A model generated the notes under the pieces. It made no database searches and was not told the origin of the DNA. It was given only the letters and a program-made list of their open reading frames with translations. Position numbers and translations under genes: made by a program. Shown here in pieces: positions 35,335 to 43,138 of a DNA stretch of 64,000 bases (positions within the stretch are counted from its first letter, which is position 1; each line of letters begins with the position of its first letter). The stretch lies in the NCBI RefSeq assembly GCF_003026495.1, contig NZ_PYMA01000016.1, positions 62,001 to 126,000 of the forward strand. The letters are read 5' to 3'. This stretch comes from Photobacterium sanctipauli. GTDB taxonomy: Bacteria > Pseudomonadota > Gammaproteobacteria > Enterobacterales > Vibrionaceae.

Positions 35335-36183
35335 ATGAAAGGACTAACAAGAATCAAAGCATTGCTTCCTCAACTTTCACCATCGGACACTTTAGTTGCA
35401 CGTTTTGTACTTGAGTACCCAGAGCAGGTTAAGCTTCTCTCTTCCCCTGAATTGGCGAAAGCCATTGGTGTGGGGCAATCAACCATTGTTAAATTTAGCC
35501 AGAAGGTTGGCTATAGCGGCTTTTCAGAGCTTAAGCAAAAGTTATACGAGACTGAGCGTCCATATCAGCCCATTTCGCGAAAAGTGATTCATGGTTCTAT
35601 TTCTCGCAGTGACAAAGTGTCTGTTGTAATGGAAAAGTTATTAGCCAGTAAGGCGCAATCGCTAGAGCAGACCACTATGCTTAATGCTGATACGAATATT
35701 CAGGAAGCGGCCAATATCTTACACCTCGCGACCAAAATACAAATATCTGGTGTTGGCGCGTCATCCTTGGTGGCAAAAGACTTAAGCTACAAGCTGATGA
35801 AAATAGGCCATGCGGTGCAGGCTGAATATGATACCCATATACAGGTTGCCAATGCCTCGACGCTGAAGGAAAAGGATGCAGTGGTGGTCATTTCCCATTC
35901 TGGTCAAAGTAAGGAAGTGTTGAGGGTGGCGCAAATAGCGAAAAGTAATGGTGCGAAGGTCATTTCTGTTAGCCAACTCGCAACCACCCCCCTTGATAAG
36001 TTTGCGGATGTAAAACTGATCACCTCGACAGATGAAGAGCAGAACCGAAGCTCGTCGATTACCTCTAGGGATAGTCAGTTGTTGATTACTGATTTGCTGT
36101 TTATTGCTATTACCCAACAAGAAGAGGAGGCAGATAAACTGATTGAGCAAAGCCGTAGTGCAGTGGCTTCACTCAAACAGTAA
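35335..36183 (+). CDS. RpiR/MurR-type transcriptional regulator
   Basis: A 282-residue regulator. I use ATG 35335, which follows a perfect AGGAGG; the upstream frame lacks a site. An HTH_6 domain at the N terminus (LAKAIGVGQSTIVKFSQKVGYSGFSELK) is followed by a SIS sugar-phosphate-binding domain from about 120 (ATKIQISGVGASSLVAKDL, VVISHSGQSKEVL). MurR of E. coli has this layout and responds to MurNAc-6-phosphate. Divergent placement from the SSS-kinase-anmK-murQ operon supports a MurR-like role. It converges with the DUF2235 gene, eight bases away. Confidence 0.88.
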   Translation: MKGLTRIKALLPQLSPSDTLVARFVLEYPEQVKLLSSPELAKAIGVGQSTIVKFSQKVGYSGFSELKQKLYETERPYQPISRKVIHGSISRSDKVSVVMEKLLASKAQSLEQTTMLNADTNIQEAANILHLATKIQISGVGASSLVAKDLSYKLMKIGHAVQAEYDTHIQVANASTLKEKDAVVVISHSGQSKEVLRVAQIAKSNGAKVISVSQLATTPLDKFADVKLITSTDEEQNRSSSITSRDSQLLITDLLFIAITQQEEEADKLIEQSRSAVASLKQ

Positions 36184-36191
36184 TACTCATT

Positions 36192-37220
36192 TTACTCTGA
36201 CCAAATTGGCGGCCACTGATTGTGTTGTGTTAGATAGTCTTCGATTGGTTTGCTTCGATAGCCAGTTTCATAGCGTGCGCTAACGCTGTAATGAACCCAA
36301 GTCGGGATCTCACTTTGGCGGGGAATCTCTCGCACACTCTTACCCAGCAAGCGGTATTTACGTTTGTACTCATTGTGCTGTGTTGCATGCGGATTTAAAT
36401 TTAGCGGCCTTAGGGTGGGGTCGAAGCTGAGCCCTGTTTTTTCTGCCTCTTGTTGGAGCCAAAGCATGGGAATATCGGAAAGCACTGTGCCATCAGCATC
36501 AGGTTGGTAACTTCCGCCTACATCGCAGTGAACACCTGCAAACCACACTTGTTCAATATCAATGCCTTCTTTAGGTTGCCAAAGCGTTGGAGTGAAATCT
36601 TGTCGTACTTCATCAAGGGCTAAAGCTTGGCGAGCTTTAAGCACATTGCTTCCGAGTTTATCGTCATAGAACAAGTGCTCATCTTCTATCAGTCCAAATA
36701 TGCTGGTGGGTAACCCCATTGCCCCGACGGTATCCCATACACCAATGAAATTTATATGGGTTGTTTGTTGAATGGCGTAGCGATCTTTCCAATCAATTGA
36801 AAATTGGCTATGAGGTTTGTTCTCTGGGTTTCGATAAAGCATAAAGGCATCTTCAATCATACTGCCATTGATGCTTTTAAGTATGCTGCAATTATTGATC
36901 ATCCCGCATAGGCTTCTGACTGTATAGGCACCGCGGCTAAAACCAAATAGATACAACTCATCGCCAGGCTCATAGTTATGAACAATGAAGCGATAGCAAT
37001 CCATGATATTTTTATCTAAGCCTTTGCCAAGGGCTCCAGCGAAGAGCTTGTTGTGGTATGAACCAATCCCCCAATCGTAATAAACAATTTGCTTAGTGCC
37101 ATCTGGAGCTGTAGGAGGAATACAGCGAGCAAATTTTAAAACGTTGGTAGGGTAAGTTTCTTCGCCGTATTGCTCTGGCCGATTCCAAGTACCATCGGAG
37201 CATATGATAATTCTTTTCAT
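36192..37220 (-). CDS. DUF2235 alpha/beta-hydrolase (Tle1-related)
   Basis: A 342-residue protein opening IIICSDGTWNRP, with the nucleophile elbow GFSRGAYT (Ser95) and later GVWDTVGAMG and AGVHCDVGGSY, the latter supplying a catalytic His/Asp. This is the DUF2235 family, which contains type VI secretion phospholipase effectors of the Tle1 group but also many non-secreted hydrolases. No T6SS, VgrG or immunity-like gene is beside it and there is no signal peptide, so an effector role is not supported here. The ATG at 37220 follows GAGG. Confidence 0.82.
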   Translation of the reverse strand: MKRIIICSDGTWNRPEQYGEETYPTNVLKFARCIPPTAPDGTKQIVYYDWGIGSYHNKLFAGALGKGLDKNIMDCYRFIVHNYEPGDELYLFGFSRGAYTVRSLCGMINNCSILKSINGSMIEDAFMLYRNPENKPHSQFSIDWKDRYAIQQTTHINFIGVWDTVGAMGLPTSIFGLIEDEHLFYDDKLGSNVLKARQALALDEVRQDFTPTLWQPKEGIDIEQVWFAGVHCDVGGSYQPDADGTVLSDIPMLWLQQEAEKTGLSFDPTLRPLNLNPHATQHNEYKRKYRLLGKSVREIPRQSEIPTWVHYSVSARYETGYRSKPIEDYLTQHNQWPPIWSE

Positions 37221-37557
37221 ATTCGATCCTCTGTGCTGGGGGATAGGGAGCGCTTTTTAATTGCCTTCCTCTACTTTAATCAATTCCCGCTTTTTAGCTT
37301 GAAGGCTTGGTCACAGATTTATGTGGAATTATCGGCACTTTGTTAATTGTCGAAGGGGATCACATGCTCATTGTGTCAGGTTATTTTACAAAGCAGAATT
37401 TCTATACAGCTAAATTATTGAAAGTTAAGTAAATGAAAAGTTGGTATTTCACTTGCTTACTATTAACCAGCTAATAAAAAATAATTAGCATTAAAGCTAA
37501 TTGAAAAAGAAGTGGCATTATCGTGGCGCATTAAACTAATGACGAGAAAGGCGCCAG

Positions 37558-37628
37558 TATAAAAACACGGACGTTTTTATAAAAATGGGGAATGCGTTGA
37601 AGCGGCACTTCGGTGTCGCTATTTTTTT
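37558..37628 (+). ncRNA. Candidate small RNA end: inverted repeat plus UUCG-capped terminator
   Basis: TATAAAAAC (37558-37566) and GTTTTTATA (37573-37581) form a perfect 9-bp repeat. Twenty bases later, AGCGGCAC-TTCG-GTGTCGCT (37601-37620) is followed by ATTTTTTT, a strong intrinsic terminator with a UUCG tetraloop. Genes on both sides are on the minus strand, so this plus-strand terminator has no gene to end. A short RNA starting within about 37400-37560 would explain it. The promoter is not clear and the 5' end is unknown. Confidence 0.45.
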
Positions 37629-37678
37629 GTTCAATGCAGACGCCCGTAGCCCGAAGTTTCAGAGGTGCGATTTGTCGA

Positions 37679-37855
37679 TTAGTTTATCGTTGACTCAAAA
37701 GCGACTTGTGCTTTTTCTAACTCTATCATTAAGTCGTCGAGTCGTTGATACTGACCAGTTATGATTGCACGCTGAATTTCGCTCTGAGTCTTGATCAGCT
37801 TATCTTTGCAACTTTCCTTGGTAAAAAGGTTTCTGAGTCCATCAGCTTGATCCAT
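37679..37855 (-). CDS. Small helical protein of 58 residues
   Basis: A short frame with a good Shine-Dalgarno (AAGGA, seven bases before ATG 37855). The product begins MDQADGLRNLFTKESC and is charged and probably helical throughout (RAIITGQYQRLDDLMIELEKA). It has one cysteine, no signal peptide and no membrane segment. It lies in a gene-poor 1.4-kb stretch upstream of the DUF2235 gene. I know no function. The ribosome site and protein-like composition support it. Confidence 0.6.
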   Translation of the reverse strand: MDQADGLRNLFTKESCKDKLIKTQSEIQRAIITGQYQRLDDLMIELEKAQVAFESTIN

Positions 37856-38090
37856 AAATAATCCTTAAAATGAATGCGCTTTGCGATGAGAAAATAATAT
37901 TCATATTTAAATCACTTATTCCATTTGTTTCATATCAGTTATAGGACATAATAAATCATCTGAAAACAAGAAAATCTGCGATCCATGTCACATGGATAAA
38001 ATTTGGTATTTAGCATTTTTATATGTTGATTACATACATATTAGCCATGAATGTTGCTTGAAGGCTTTAATTTAATATATTTAGTGGCTT

Positions 38091-38249
38091 CTAATTTAAG
38101 TAAGATGTGCGACATTTGCACTGGGGGAGAGGGCGTTTAAAACCGCAAATACAGATAATACAGTGGCTATCTTGATCAATAAGAAAGTCATCTTCTTGGC
38201 CACATTTAGGGCACGGTTCTAAAAAGCATTCGCATATTTCGATGGTCAT
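38091..38249 (-). CDS. Cysteine-rich small protein of 52 residues (zinc-ribbon-like)
   Basis: The ATG at 38249 follows AGGA by three bases. The 52-residue product has nine cysteines in close pairs: C-x-C (6, 8), CPKC (13, 16), C-x2-C-x-C (30, 33, 35) and C-x-C (44, 46). This spacing is typical of a small zinc ribbon or metal cluster protein. CPKCGQEDDF resembles one knuckle and CICGFKRPL another. There is no signal peptide. It is 349 bases downstream of BCCT 2 and has its own ribosome site. No family is recognised. Confidence 0.6.
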   Translation of the reverse strand: MTIEICECFLEPCPKCGQEDDFLIDQDSHCIICICGFKRPLPQCKCRTSYLN

Positions 38250-38544
38250 AAATCCTGTTTCACTTCATAACAATAGGGTTAATTCACTTTCATTGTTAAG
38301 TATTTAATGTGTGATTTGTGTGATATTGCTCCCAAAAACGGAGCTAAAAATAAGCGACTTGAGTGAGTGGCTAATTATCTGTACAAGATACTTGTTACTG
38401 AAATGGCCGAGGTTGGTAAGTGGTTGAAGGATAGGTTGATTTTGGTGGTTTATATGTCGATAGGTTTTGTTTATTAGGCAGTGTTATTTAAAAAAAATCC
38501 ATGTCAAATTGTAAGTGAGTTAGACGAATCAATAAAATTTAACC

Positions 38545-38571
38545 AAAAAAACGCCGCTCTAATAGCGGCGT
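38545..38571 (-). terminator. Rho-independent terminator of BCCT 2
   Basis: On the minus strand, ACGCCGCT, loop ATTAG and AGCGGCGT are followed by TTTTTT (38550-38545). The stem occupies 38551-38571. Confidence 0.92.
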
Positions 38572-38597
38572 CAATTCAATTATGCGTCAGAGGGTAA

Positions 38598-40190
38598 TTA
38601 GCTATAAGCTAATTTATGGTGTTGCAATTCAGTTCGCATACCCATTAACAAGCTTACACACATTGTTAGTAGCACAATCGTAAACGGAAGCGCCGTTGAG
38701 ATTGTTCCAGCTTGAAGTGCTTGCATTGCCTCTGTGCCACCAATCCAAAGCAGCGAAGCAGCGATAGCACCTTGCATGCTAGCCCAGAATAAACGCTGGG
38801 GTACTGGGGCATCGACTTTACCGCCAGCAGTGATACTGTCGATAACCAATGAAGCGGAATCTGAAGAGGTAATAAAGAATACCATGATCAGCAATATTGA
38901 GATTACTGAAAGCAATACGCTAAATGGCAGTACTTCATAAACTTCAAATAGGGCAAGGGTAACGTTGGTTAGCCCGTTAGCACCAAGTTCACCAATGTTG
39001 TTTACAACTTGATCAATGGCGATGCCACCGAATACTGACATCCAAAGTAGCGTAATGACTGTTGGAATACAGATAACAGCAAAGATGAACTCACGTACGG
39101 TGCGACCTTTAGATACACGTGCAATGAACATACCTACACATGGTGACCATGAGATCCACCAAGCCCAGTAGAATACAGTCCAACCGTGCATCCATGCTTC
39201 GTCTTCACGACCATGCGGGTTACTTAGTGGAATGATATTCTCAATGTAGCCCATTAGCGCAACTGGGATAGTGTTAAACGCTGCAGCTAGGCCAGCAAGG
39301 GCAACAAAGATCAGCAGGGCAAATGCAACCAGTAGATTAGTGTTACTTAGCAGTTTAATCCCGCCGTCAATACCGCGATAAACAGAGATACCCGCTAAAA
39401 AAGTAACAAAGATAATAACGCCAATTTGTAGATCAACACTGTTATTGATACCGAATACAAAGCTAAGGCCGCTAGCGGCTTGTTGCGCACCTAGGCCGAG
39501 CGTGGTCGCCAAACCAAATAGGGTAGCGATAACAGCCATGATATCAATAGCGTGACCAAACCAGCCCCAGGTACGATCGCCCAAGATAGGGTAGAAGATT
39601 GAACGCATTGAAAGCGGTAGGCCTTTGTTATAAGCAAAAAAGGCAAGAGACAGCGCAACAACGGCATAAATGGCCCATGGGTGTAAACCCCAGTGGAACA
39701 TGGTTGCACCAAGGGCAACTTTGGCGGCTTCTGGCGTGTTAGGCTCAACGGCAAGTGGCGTTTCGAACCAGCCAGTGAAGTAAGCAACAGGCTCGGCAAC
39801 ACCCCAGAACATGAGGCCGATACCCATACCCGCAGCGAAAAGCATCGAGAACCAAGAACTGTTTGAGTGTTCAGGTTCTGCGTCTGCACCGCCAAGGCGA
39901 ATCTTACCAAATGGTGAAAAGGCTAGACCAAGAATGAAAATAAGAAAGATGTTGCCTGACCACATGATCAAACTATCAAAGTTGTTAATGATGCTTAATT
40001 TAATGCCATCAAGCACAGATTTGGCTGTGGCTGCATCGCTAAGTAGTAGTGCGACGATGAAAAGTAGAATGAGTCCGGCACTGATACCGAAGACAGGGTT
40101 ATGGACATCAAAACCCCAACGCTGAACATTATCCTGGCCAATTGTGTAGTCAGTATTTTCTATACTGTACTTATCCTTAAGATGATTCAT
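38598..40190 (-). CDS. BCCT family betaine/choline/ectoine transporter 2
   Basis: A 530-residue Na+-coupled transporter. I prefer the second of two adjacent ATGs (40190) for spacing from GAGG. The glycine stretch GMGIGLMFWGVAEP and the Trp box FYWAWWISWSPCVGMFIARVS are intact, so it should be sodium-driven with a quaternary-ammonium or betaine-like cargo. It is a close paralogue of the protein at 12329-13900. The two differ mostly in loops and the C terminus, where this one is longer (TELQHHKLAYS). Its 5' leader is predicted to fold (40209-40278), a feature I do not see in front of paralogue 1. Confidence 0.92.
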   Translation of the reverse strand: MNHLKDKYSIENTDYTIGQDNVQRWGFDVHNPVFGISAGLILLFIVALLLSDAATAKSVLDGIKLSIINNFDSLIMWSGNIFLIFILGLAFSPFGKIRLGGADAEPEHSNSSWFSMLFAAGMGIGLMFWGVAEPVAYFTGWFETPLAVEPNTPEAAKVALGATMFHWGLHPWAIYAVVALSLAFFAYNKGLPLSMRSIFYPILGDRTWGWFGHAIDIMAVIATLFGLATTLGLGAQQAASGLSFVFGINNSVDLQIGVIIFVTFLAGISVYRGIDGGIKLLSNTNLLVAFALLIFVALAGLAAAFNTIPVALMGYIENIIPLSNPHGREDEAWMHGWTVFYWAWWISWSPCVGMFIARVSKGRTVREFIFAVICIPTVITLLWMSVFGGIAIDQVVNNIGELGANGLTNVTLALFEVYEVLPFSVLLSVISILLIMVFFITSSDSASLVIDSITAGGKVDAPVPQRLFWASMQGAIAASLLWIGGTEAMQALQAGTISTALPFTIVLLTMCVSLLMGMRTELQHHKLAYS

Positions 40191-40208
40191 CATTTCCTCA
40201 ATTTATTA

Positions 40209-40278
40209 GCACACTAAGCATTCTGGCGAGCCTTTGCGTCTTCCGTAACCATTGGAATCGCCAATTTGATTAGTGTGC
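40209..40278 (-). promoter_or_regulatory. Structured 5' leader of BCCT 2, candidate cis-regulatory RNA
   Basis: On the transcript, GCACACTAA (40278-40270) pairs perfectly with TTAGTGTGC (40217-40209). Inside, TGGCGA (40263-40258) pairs with TCGCCA (40229-40224), and TTCC (40257-40254) pairs with GGAA (40244-40241). A single-stranded GACGCAAAG joins the inner helices. The outer helix ends about ten bases before the Shine-Dalgarno GAGG. Three nested helices with a purine-rich junction next to the ribosome site look like a riboswitch-type element. I do not recognise a known class. Confidence 0.5.
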
Positions 40279-40478
40279 AAAACAATAATTTCGACATACG
40301 ATATCAAAAATTTGATGTAAGACCAAATAATTCTCAAGATATCACCGTTTTATTGCATTTTTATGCGTCTGTTTAGTGGTATTCCTAGGATGAAAAGGTT
40401 AGTTATCTAATCTTTTGTTTGGGGGTGATTATCCTTTGAACTCGAGGGGTTTTATTGTGTTTCTAATTCTAAGGTTAT

Positions 40479-40769
40479 GTGGTTAAGTCTTTTAAAGATC
40501 ACCATGCTTTAATTTTGACCGCCCAAAACGGGAATGATGGCTATGTCTTGCGTTATTTTGCGCCGAGCATAGGTATCGATGAAGATCTCGCTACTGGCTC
40601 GGCCCAGTGTTCATTAGCACCTTATTGGCTAAGCTTGTTATCGAGTACAAGTTTAAAGGTCAGGCAGCTATCGAGTGAAGGTGGTTATTTTCAAGTAGAG
40701 CGGAAAGGAAATGAGCATATCTTACTAACAGCAAATACGGTATTGGCTGGTGTTGCTACAGTGGACTAA
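40479..40769 (+). pseudogene. Remnant of a PhzF-family isomerase (C-terminal third only)
   Basis: The 96 codons match only the C-terminal part of PhzF/YddE-type proteins: ALILTAQ, RYFAPSIGIDEDLATGSAQCSLAPYW and SSEGGYFQVER. Intact family members have about 260-300 residues and a catalytic Glu in the missing N-terminal half. A stop codon closes the frame just upstream and no N-terminal part is seen in the 285 bases before it. This is therefore a truncated relic and not a functional enzyme, though the remaining frame is undamaged. Confidence 0.75.
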
Positions 40770-40824
40770 TACTGTTGGCTAATGCTCAACTTGGCGTTTT
40801 GATTTATCGGAGTGGGAGGTTGAA

Positions 40825-41226
40825 ATGAAAGGTCAATGTTTATGTGGTGCTATTGAAGTGGAGGCAGAACCCCAAAAGGAAGTCGGCCTGTGCCATTGTT
40901 CAATGTGCCGTAAGTGGTCTAGTGGCCCTATGTTTGCGGTCCACTGTGGCTCAGATGTTGTGTTTAATGGCGATGAGCCTACCATCTACCAATCATCAGA
41001 ATGGGCAGAGCGTGGCTTCTGCAGTAAATGCGGCACAAACCTGTTTTACCATTTACTTCCAACCAACGAATTCATTTTATCCGCGGGACTATTTCAAGAT
41101 GCCGATTTCACCTTAACTAATGAAATATTCATTGACGAAAAGCCAGGGTATTATGAGTTACGTAATGACACTCACAAAATGACAGGGCAGCAAGTGTTCG
41201 AGCAGTATGCTCCCAAAGACGAGTAA
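40825..41226 (+). CDS. GFA family zinc protein 1
   Basis: A 133-residue protein of the GFA (glutathione-dependent formaldehyde-activating-like) fold. Paired cysteines for two zinc ions are seen in GQCLCGAIEVE, GLCHCSMCRKW and GFCSKCGTNLFY. The fold is secure; activity with formaldehyde is doubtful for most members. It lies 55 bases after the PhzF remnant and 40 bases before the broken SDR gene, probably in one transcript. Another GFA protein is encoded at 42624-43019. Confidence 0.85.
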   Translation: MKGQCLCGAIEVEAEPQKEVGLCHCSMCRKWSSGPMFAVHCGSDVVFNGDEPTIYQSSEWAERGFCSKCGTNLFYHLLPTNEFILSAGLFQDADFTLTNEIFIDEKPGYYELRNDTHKMTGQQVFEQYAPKDE

Positions 41227-41266
41227 GCTGCATTAGTTTAATTAAAATCCATGGAAGGAATAATTG

Positions 41267-42006
41267 ATGAAAACAGTGTTAGTGACTGGTGGGAGTAAGG
41301 GGATTGGCTTAGAAGCGGTTAAAGCGTTTGTTTCTCAAGGCCATCAAGTGGTGACTTGTGCTCGATCGGTAGAGACATGGCAAGAAGCGGTAAGGTCGTC
41401 CCCTGAGTTAGAACACGTTGATTTTGTTTCTGTTGATCTCTCTGATTCTGCACAAGTCGAGAAGCTTTTTAGTCATATTAAACAACACTATCAGTGTCTG
41501 CACATAGCGATTAACAATGCATCTCCCAAGCTCGAATCTGGGGGTGTTTTCGCTAATGTCGATACTGATGAGTTACATAAAACTTTAATGAATGACTTTT
41601 GGGCTCATGCATTGTGTTTTAAGCATGAATTATTACTCATGTCGAAAGGCGCTTGCATCGTCAACATCAGTTCTGTGAATGGTATTCGACCGACCCCCAA
41701 CGCTGCTATGTACAGTGCGGCGAAGCATGGTTTAGAGGGGCTGACTCGCTCTGTTGCGCTTGAGGCAATAAAGTCTGGAATTCGGGTGAACGCTGTAGCC
41801 CCTGGTGTTACATGGACACCGCGCTGGGAGGATAGGTTAAGTTATCAAATGCTAATCTACGTAGTGAAGTCGAGAGCGTTGTCCCACTTGGTCGTTTTGC
41901 ACATGCCCAAGAAATAGTGAATGCCATTGAGTGGTTATGCTCTGATAAAGCAAGTTATGTTGTTGGCCATACACTCGTCGTTGATGGCGGCTTATCGCTT
42001 AGTTAG
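41267..42006 (+). pseudogene. Short-chain dehydrogenase/reductase broken by a frameshift
   Basis: The first 194 codons from ATG 41267 (good GGAAGGAA site) carry the SDR cofactor motif TGGSKGIG, the NNAS motif, the catalytic Ser in NISS and the YSAAK active site. Near 41849 the frame shifts (one base missing or two extra). In the new frame the normal SDR C terminus continues: VPLGRFAHAQEIVNAI and then GHTLVVDGGLSL, stopping at 42006. Both halves read well, so the lesion is single and recent, or a sequencing error. In the shifted frame the protein ends early at 41917 with an unrelated tail. Confidence 0.85.
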
Positions 42007-42122
42007 TTTATCTAGTTACTTACAATGAAATAATCTCATGGTTTGGTAAGCCCTCTCCTTGAATTTGTTGAGCTTTATTGGTTATTTTAATTCTTAATAA
42101 AATTTGTAGTGAAGGATAACCA

Positions 42123-42578
42123 ATGACATTGACGTTTAGACAAGCGCGGCATTCAGACTTGGAAGGTTTGGTGATGATGCTCGCGAATGACCCTTTGGGC
42201 AGCAAGCGAGAAGACGTATCTTTACCATTGAATGCTAAGTATGAAGCGGCGTTCAAGGCTATCGATACTGATCCAAATAACCAGTTAATTGTTGCTGAGA
42301 CTGATGGTAATTTGGTGGGTATGCTTCAGCTAACCTTCATTCCATATTTAACGCACACTGGTAGTTGGCGCTGCCTTGTTGAAGGCGTCAGGGTGCATGA
42401 GGACTACCGTGGTCGAGGTTATGGTGAAGCCTTCTTCGAGCATGCTATTGCCACTGCCAAGTCTAAAGGATGCTCGCTCATTCAACTAACGAGTGATAAG
42501 GCACGCCCTGATGCACTTAGGTTCTATGAAAAACTAGGGTTTACAGCAAGCCATGAAGGATTCAAATTAGCCTTATAG
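42123..42578 (+). CDS. GNAT family N-acetyltransferase
   Basis: A 151-residue protein with the GNAT fold. Motif A is VEGVRVHEDYRGRGYGEAFFEHA, where RGRGYG binds acetyl-CoA pyrophosphate, and motif B is ARPDALRFYEKLGF. It is about the usual length for a single-domain acetyltransferase. The acceptor, an amine of a small molecule or protein, is unknown. It is separated by 116 bases from the broken SDR gene and is followed closely by GFA protein 2. Confidence 0.88.
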   Translation: MTLTFRQARHSDLEGLVMMLANDPLGSKREDVSLPLNAKYEAAFKAIDTDPNNQLIVAETDGNLVGMLQLTFIPYLTHTGSWRCLVEGVRVHEDYRGRGYGEAFFEHAIATAKSKGCSLIQLTSDKARPDALRFYEKLGFTASHEGFKLAL

Positions 42579-42623
42579 TCATGTTTGTTGCTGCGATTGA
42601 TATCATTGCTAGGGAGTGGATTA

Positions 42624-43019
42624 ATGATAAAACGGGTAGGGAATACAGTGATTCAGCCTAAGCACAAAGCCAGCTGTCATTGCGGTGCCATTGAGCTTGA
42701 GTTGACATTACCCAATGGCATTGAAAGCCCAAGACGATGCGATTGCTCTATTTGTCGCCGTAAGGGAGCAATAGTTGGATCTGTGACGCTAGATGCTATC
42801 CGCATAGTAAAAGGGGAAGAGTTCTTGAAGCTCTACCAATTTAATACCAATACCGCCCAACACTATTTTTGCTCTAATTGTGGTATTTATACCCACCATA
42901 AACGCCGTTCAAACCCCAATGAATACGGTTATAACATTGGCTGTTTAGAAGGCGTGAATCCTTTTGAATTGGGTGACGTTGTCACAAATGATGGGGTTAA
43001 TCACCCGGCTGATAGGTAG
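42624..43019 (+). CDS. GFA family zinc protein 2
   Basis: A 131-residue GFA-fold protein. I use ATG 42624 with AGGGAGTGGA upstream and reject the ATG at 42585. Zinc-binding cysteine sets are ASCHCGAIELEL, RRCDCSICRRKG and YFCSNCGIYTHHK, with the last followed by histidines. It is only distantly similar to the GFA protein at 40825-41226. Function is unknown. It lies 45 bases after the GNAT gene and may be co-transcribed. Confidence 0.85.
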   Translation: MIKRVGNTVIQPKHKASCHCGAIELELTLPNGIESPRRCDCSICRRKGAIVGSVTLDAIRIVKGEEFLKLYQFNTNTAQHYFCSNCGIYTHHKRRSNPNEYGYNIGCLEGVNPFELGDVVTNDGVNHPADR

Positions 43020-43138
43020 TATTAAGTGATTTAGGTTGTGAGGAAGCAACCTTTAACCATGCAGTTATGGAAACAAGCAGCTGCTTGTGACGTATTTTTG
43101 GGGTATCCTGAGTACTTTATCGATAGTCAGGGATGGTT

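Noticed and set aside
40209..40278. c-di-GMP-I (GEMM) riboswitch, suggested by GACGCAAAG
   Set aside because: The GAAA tetraloop, the second helix and the CCGGNCTAA region of that class are absent.
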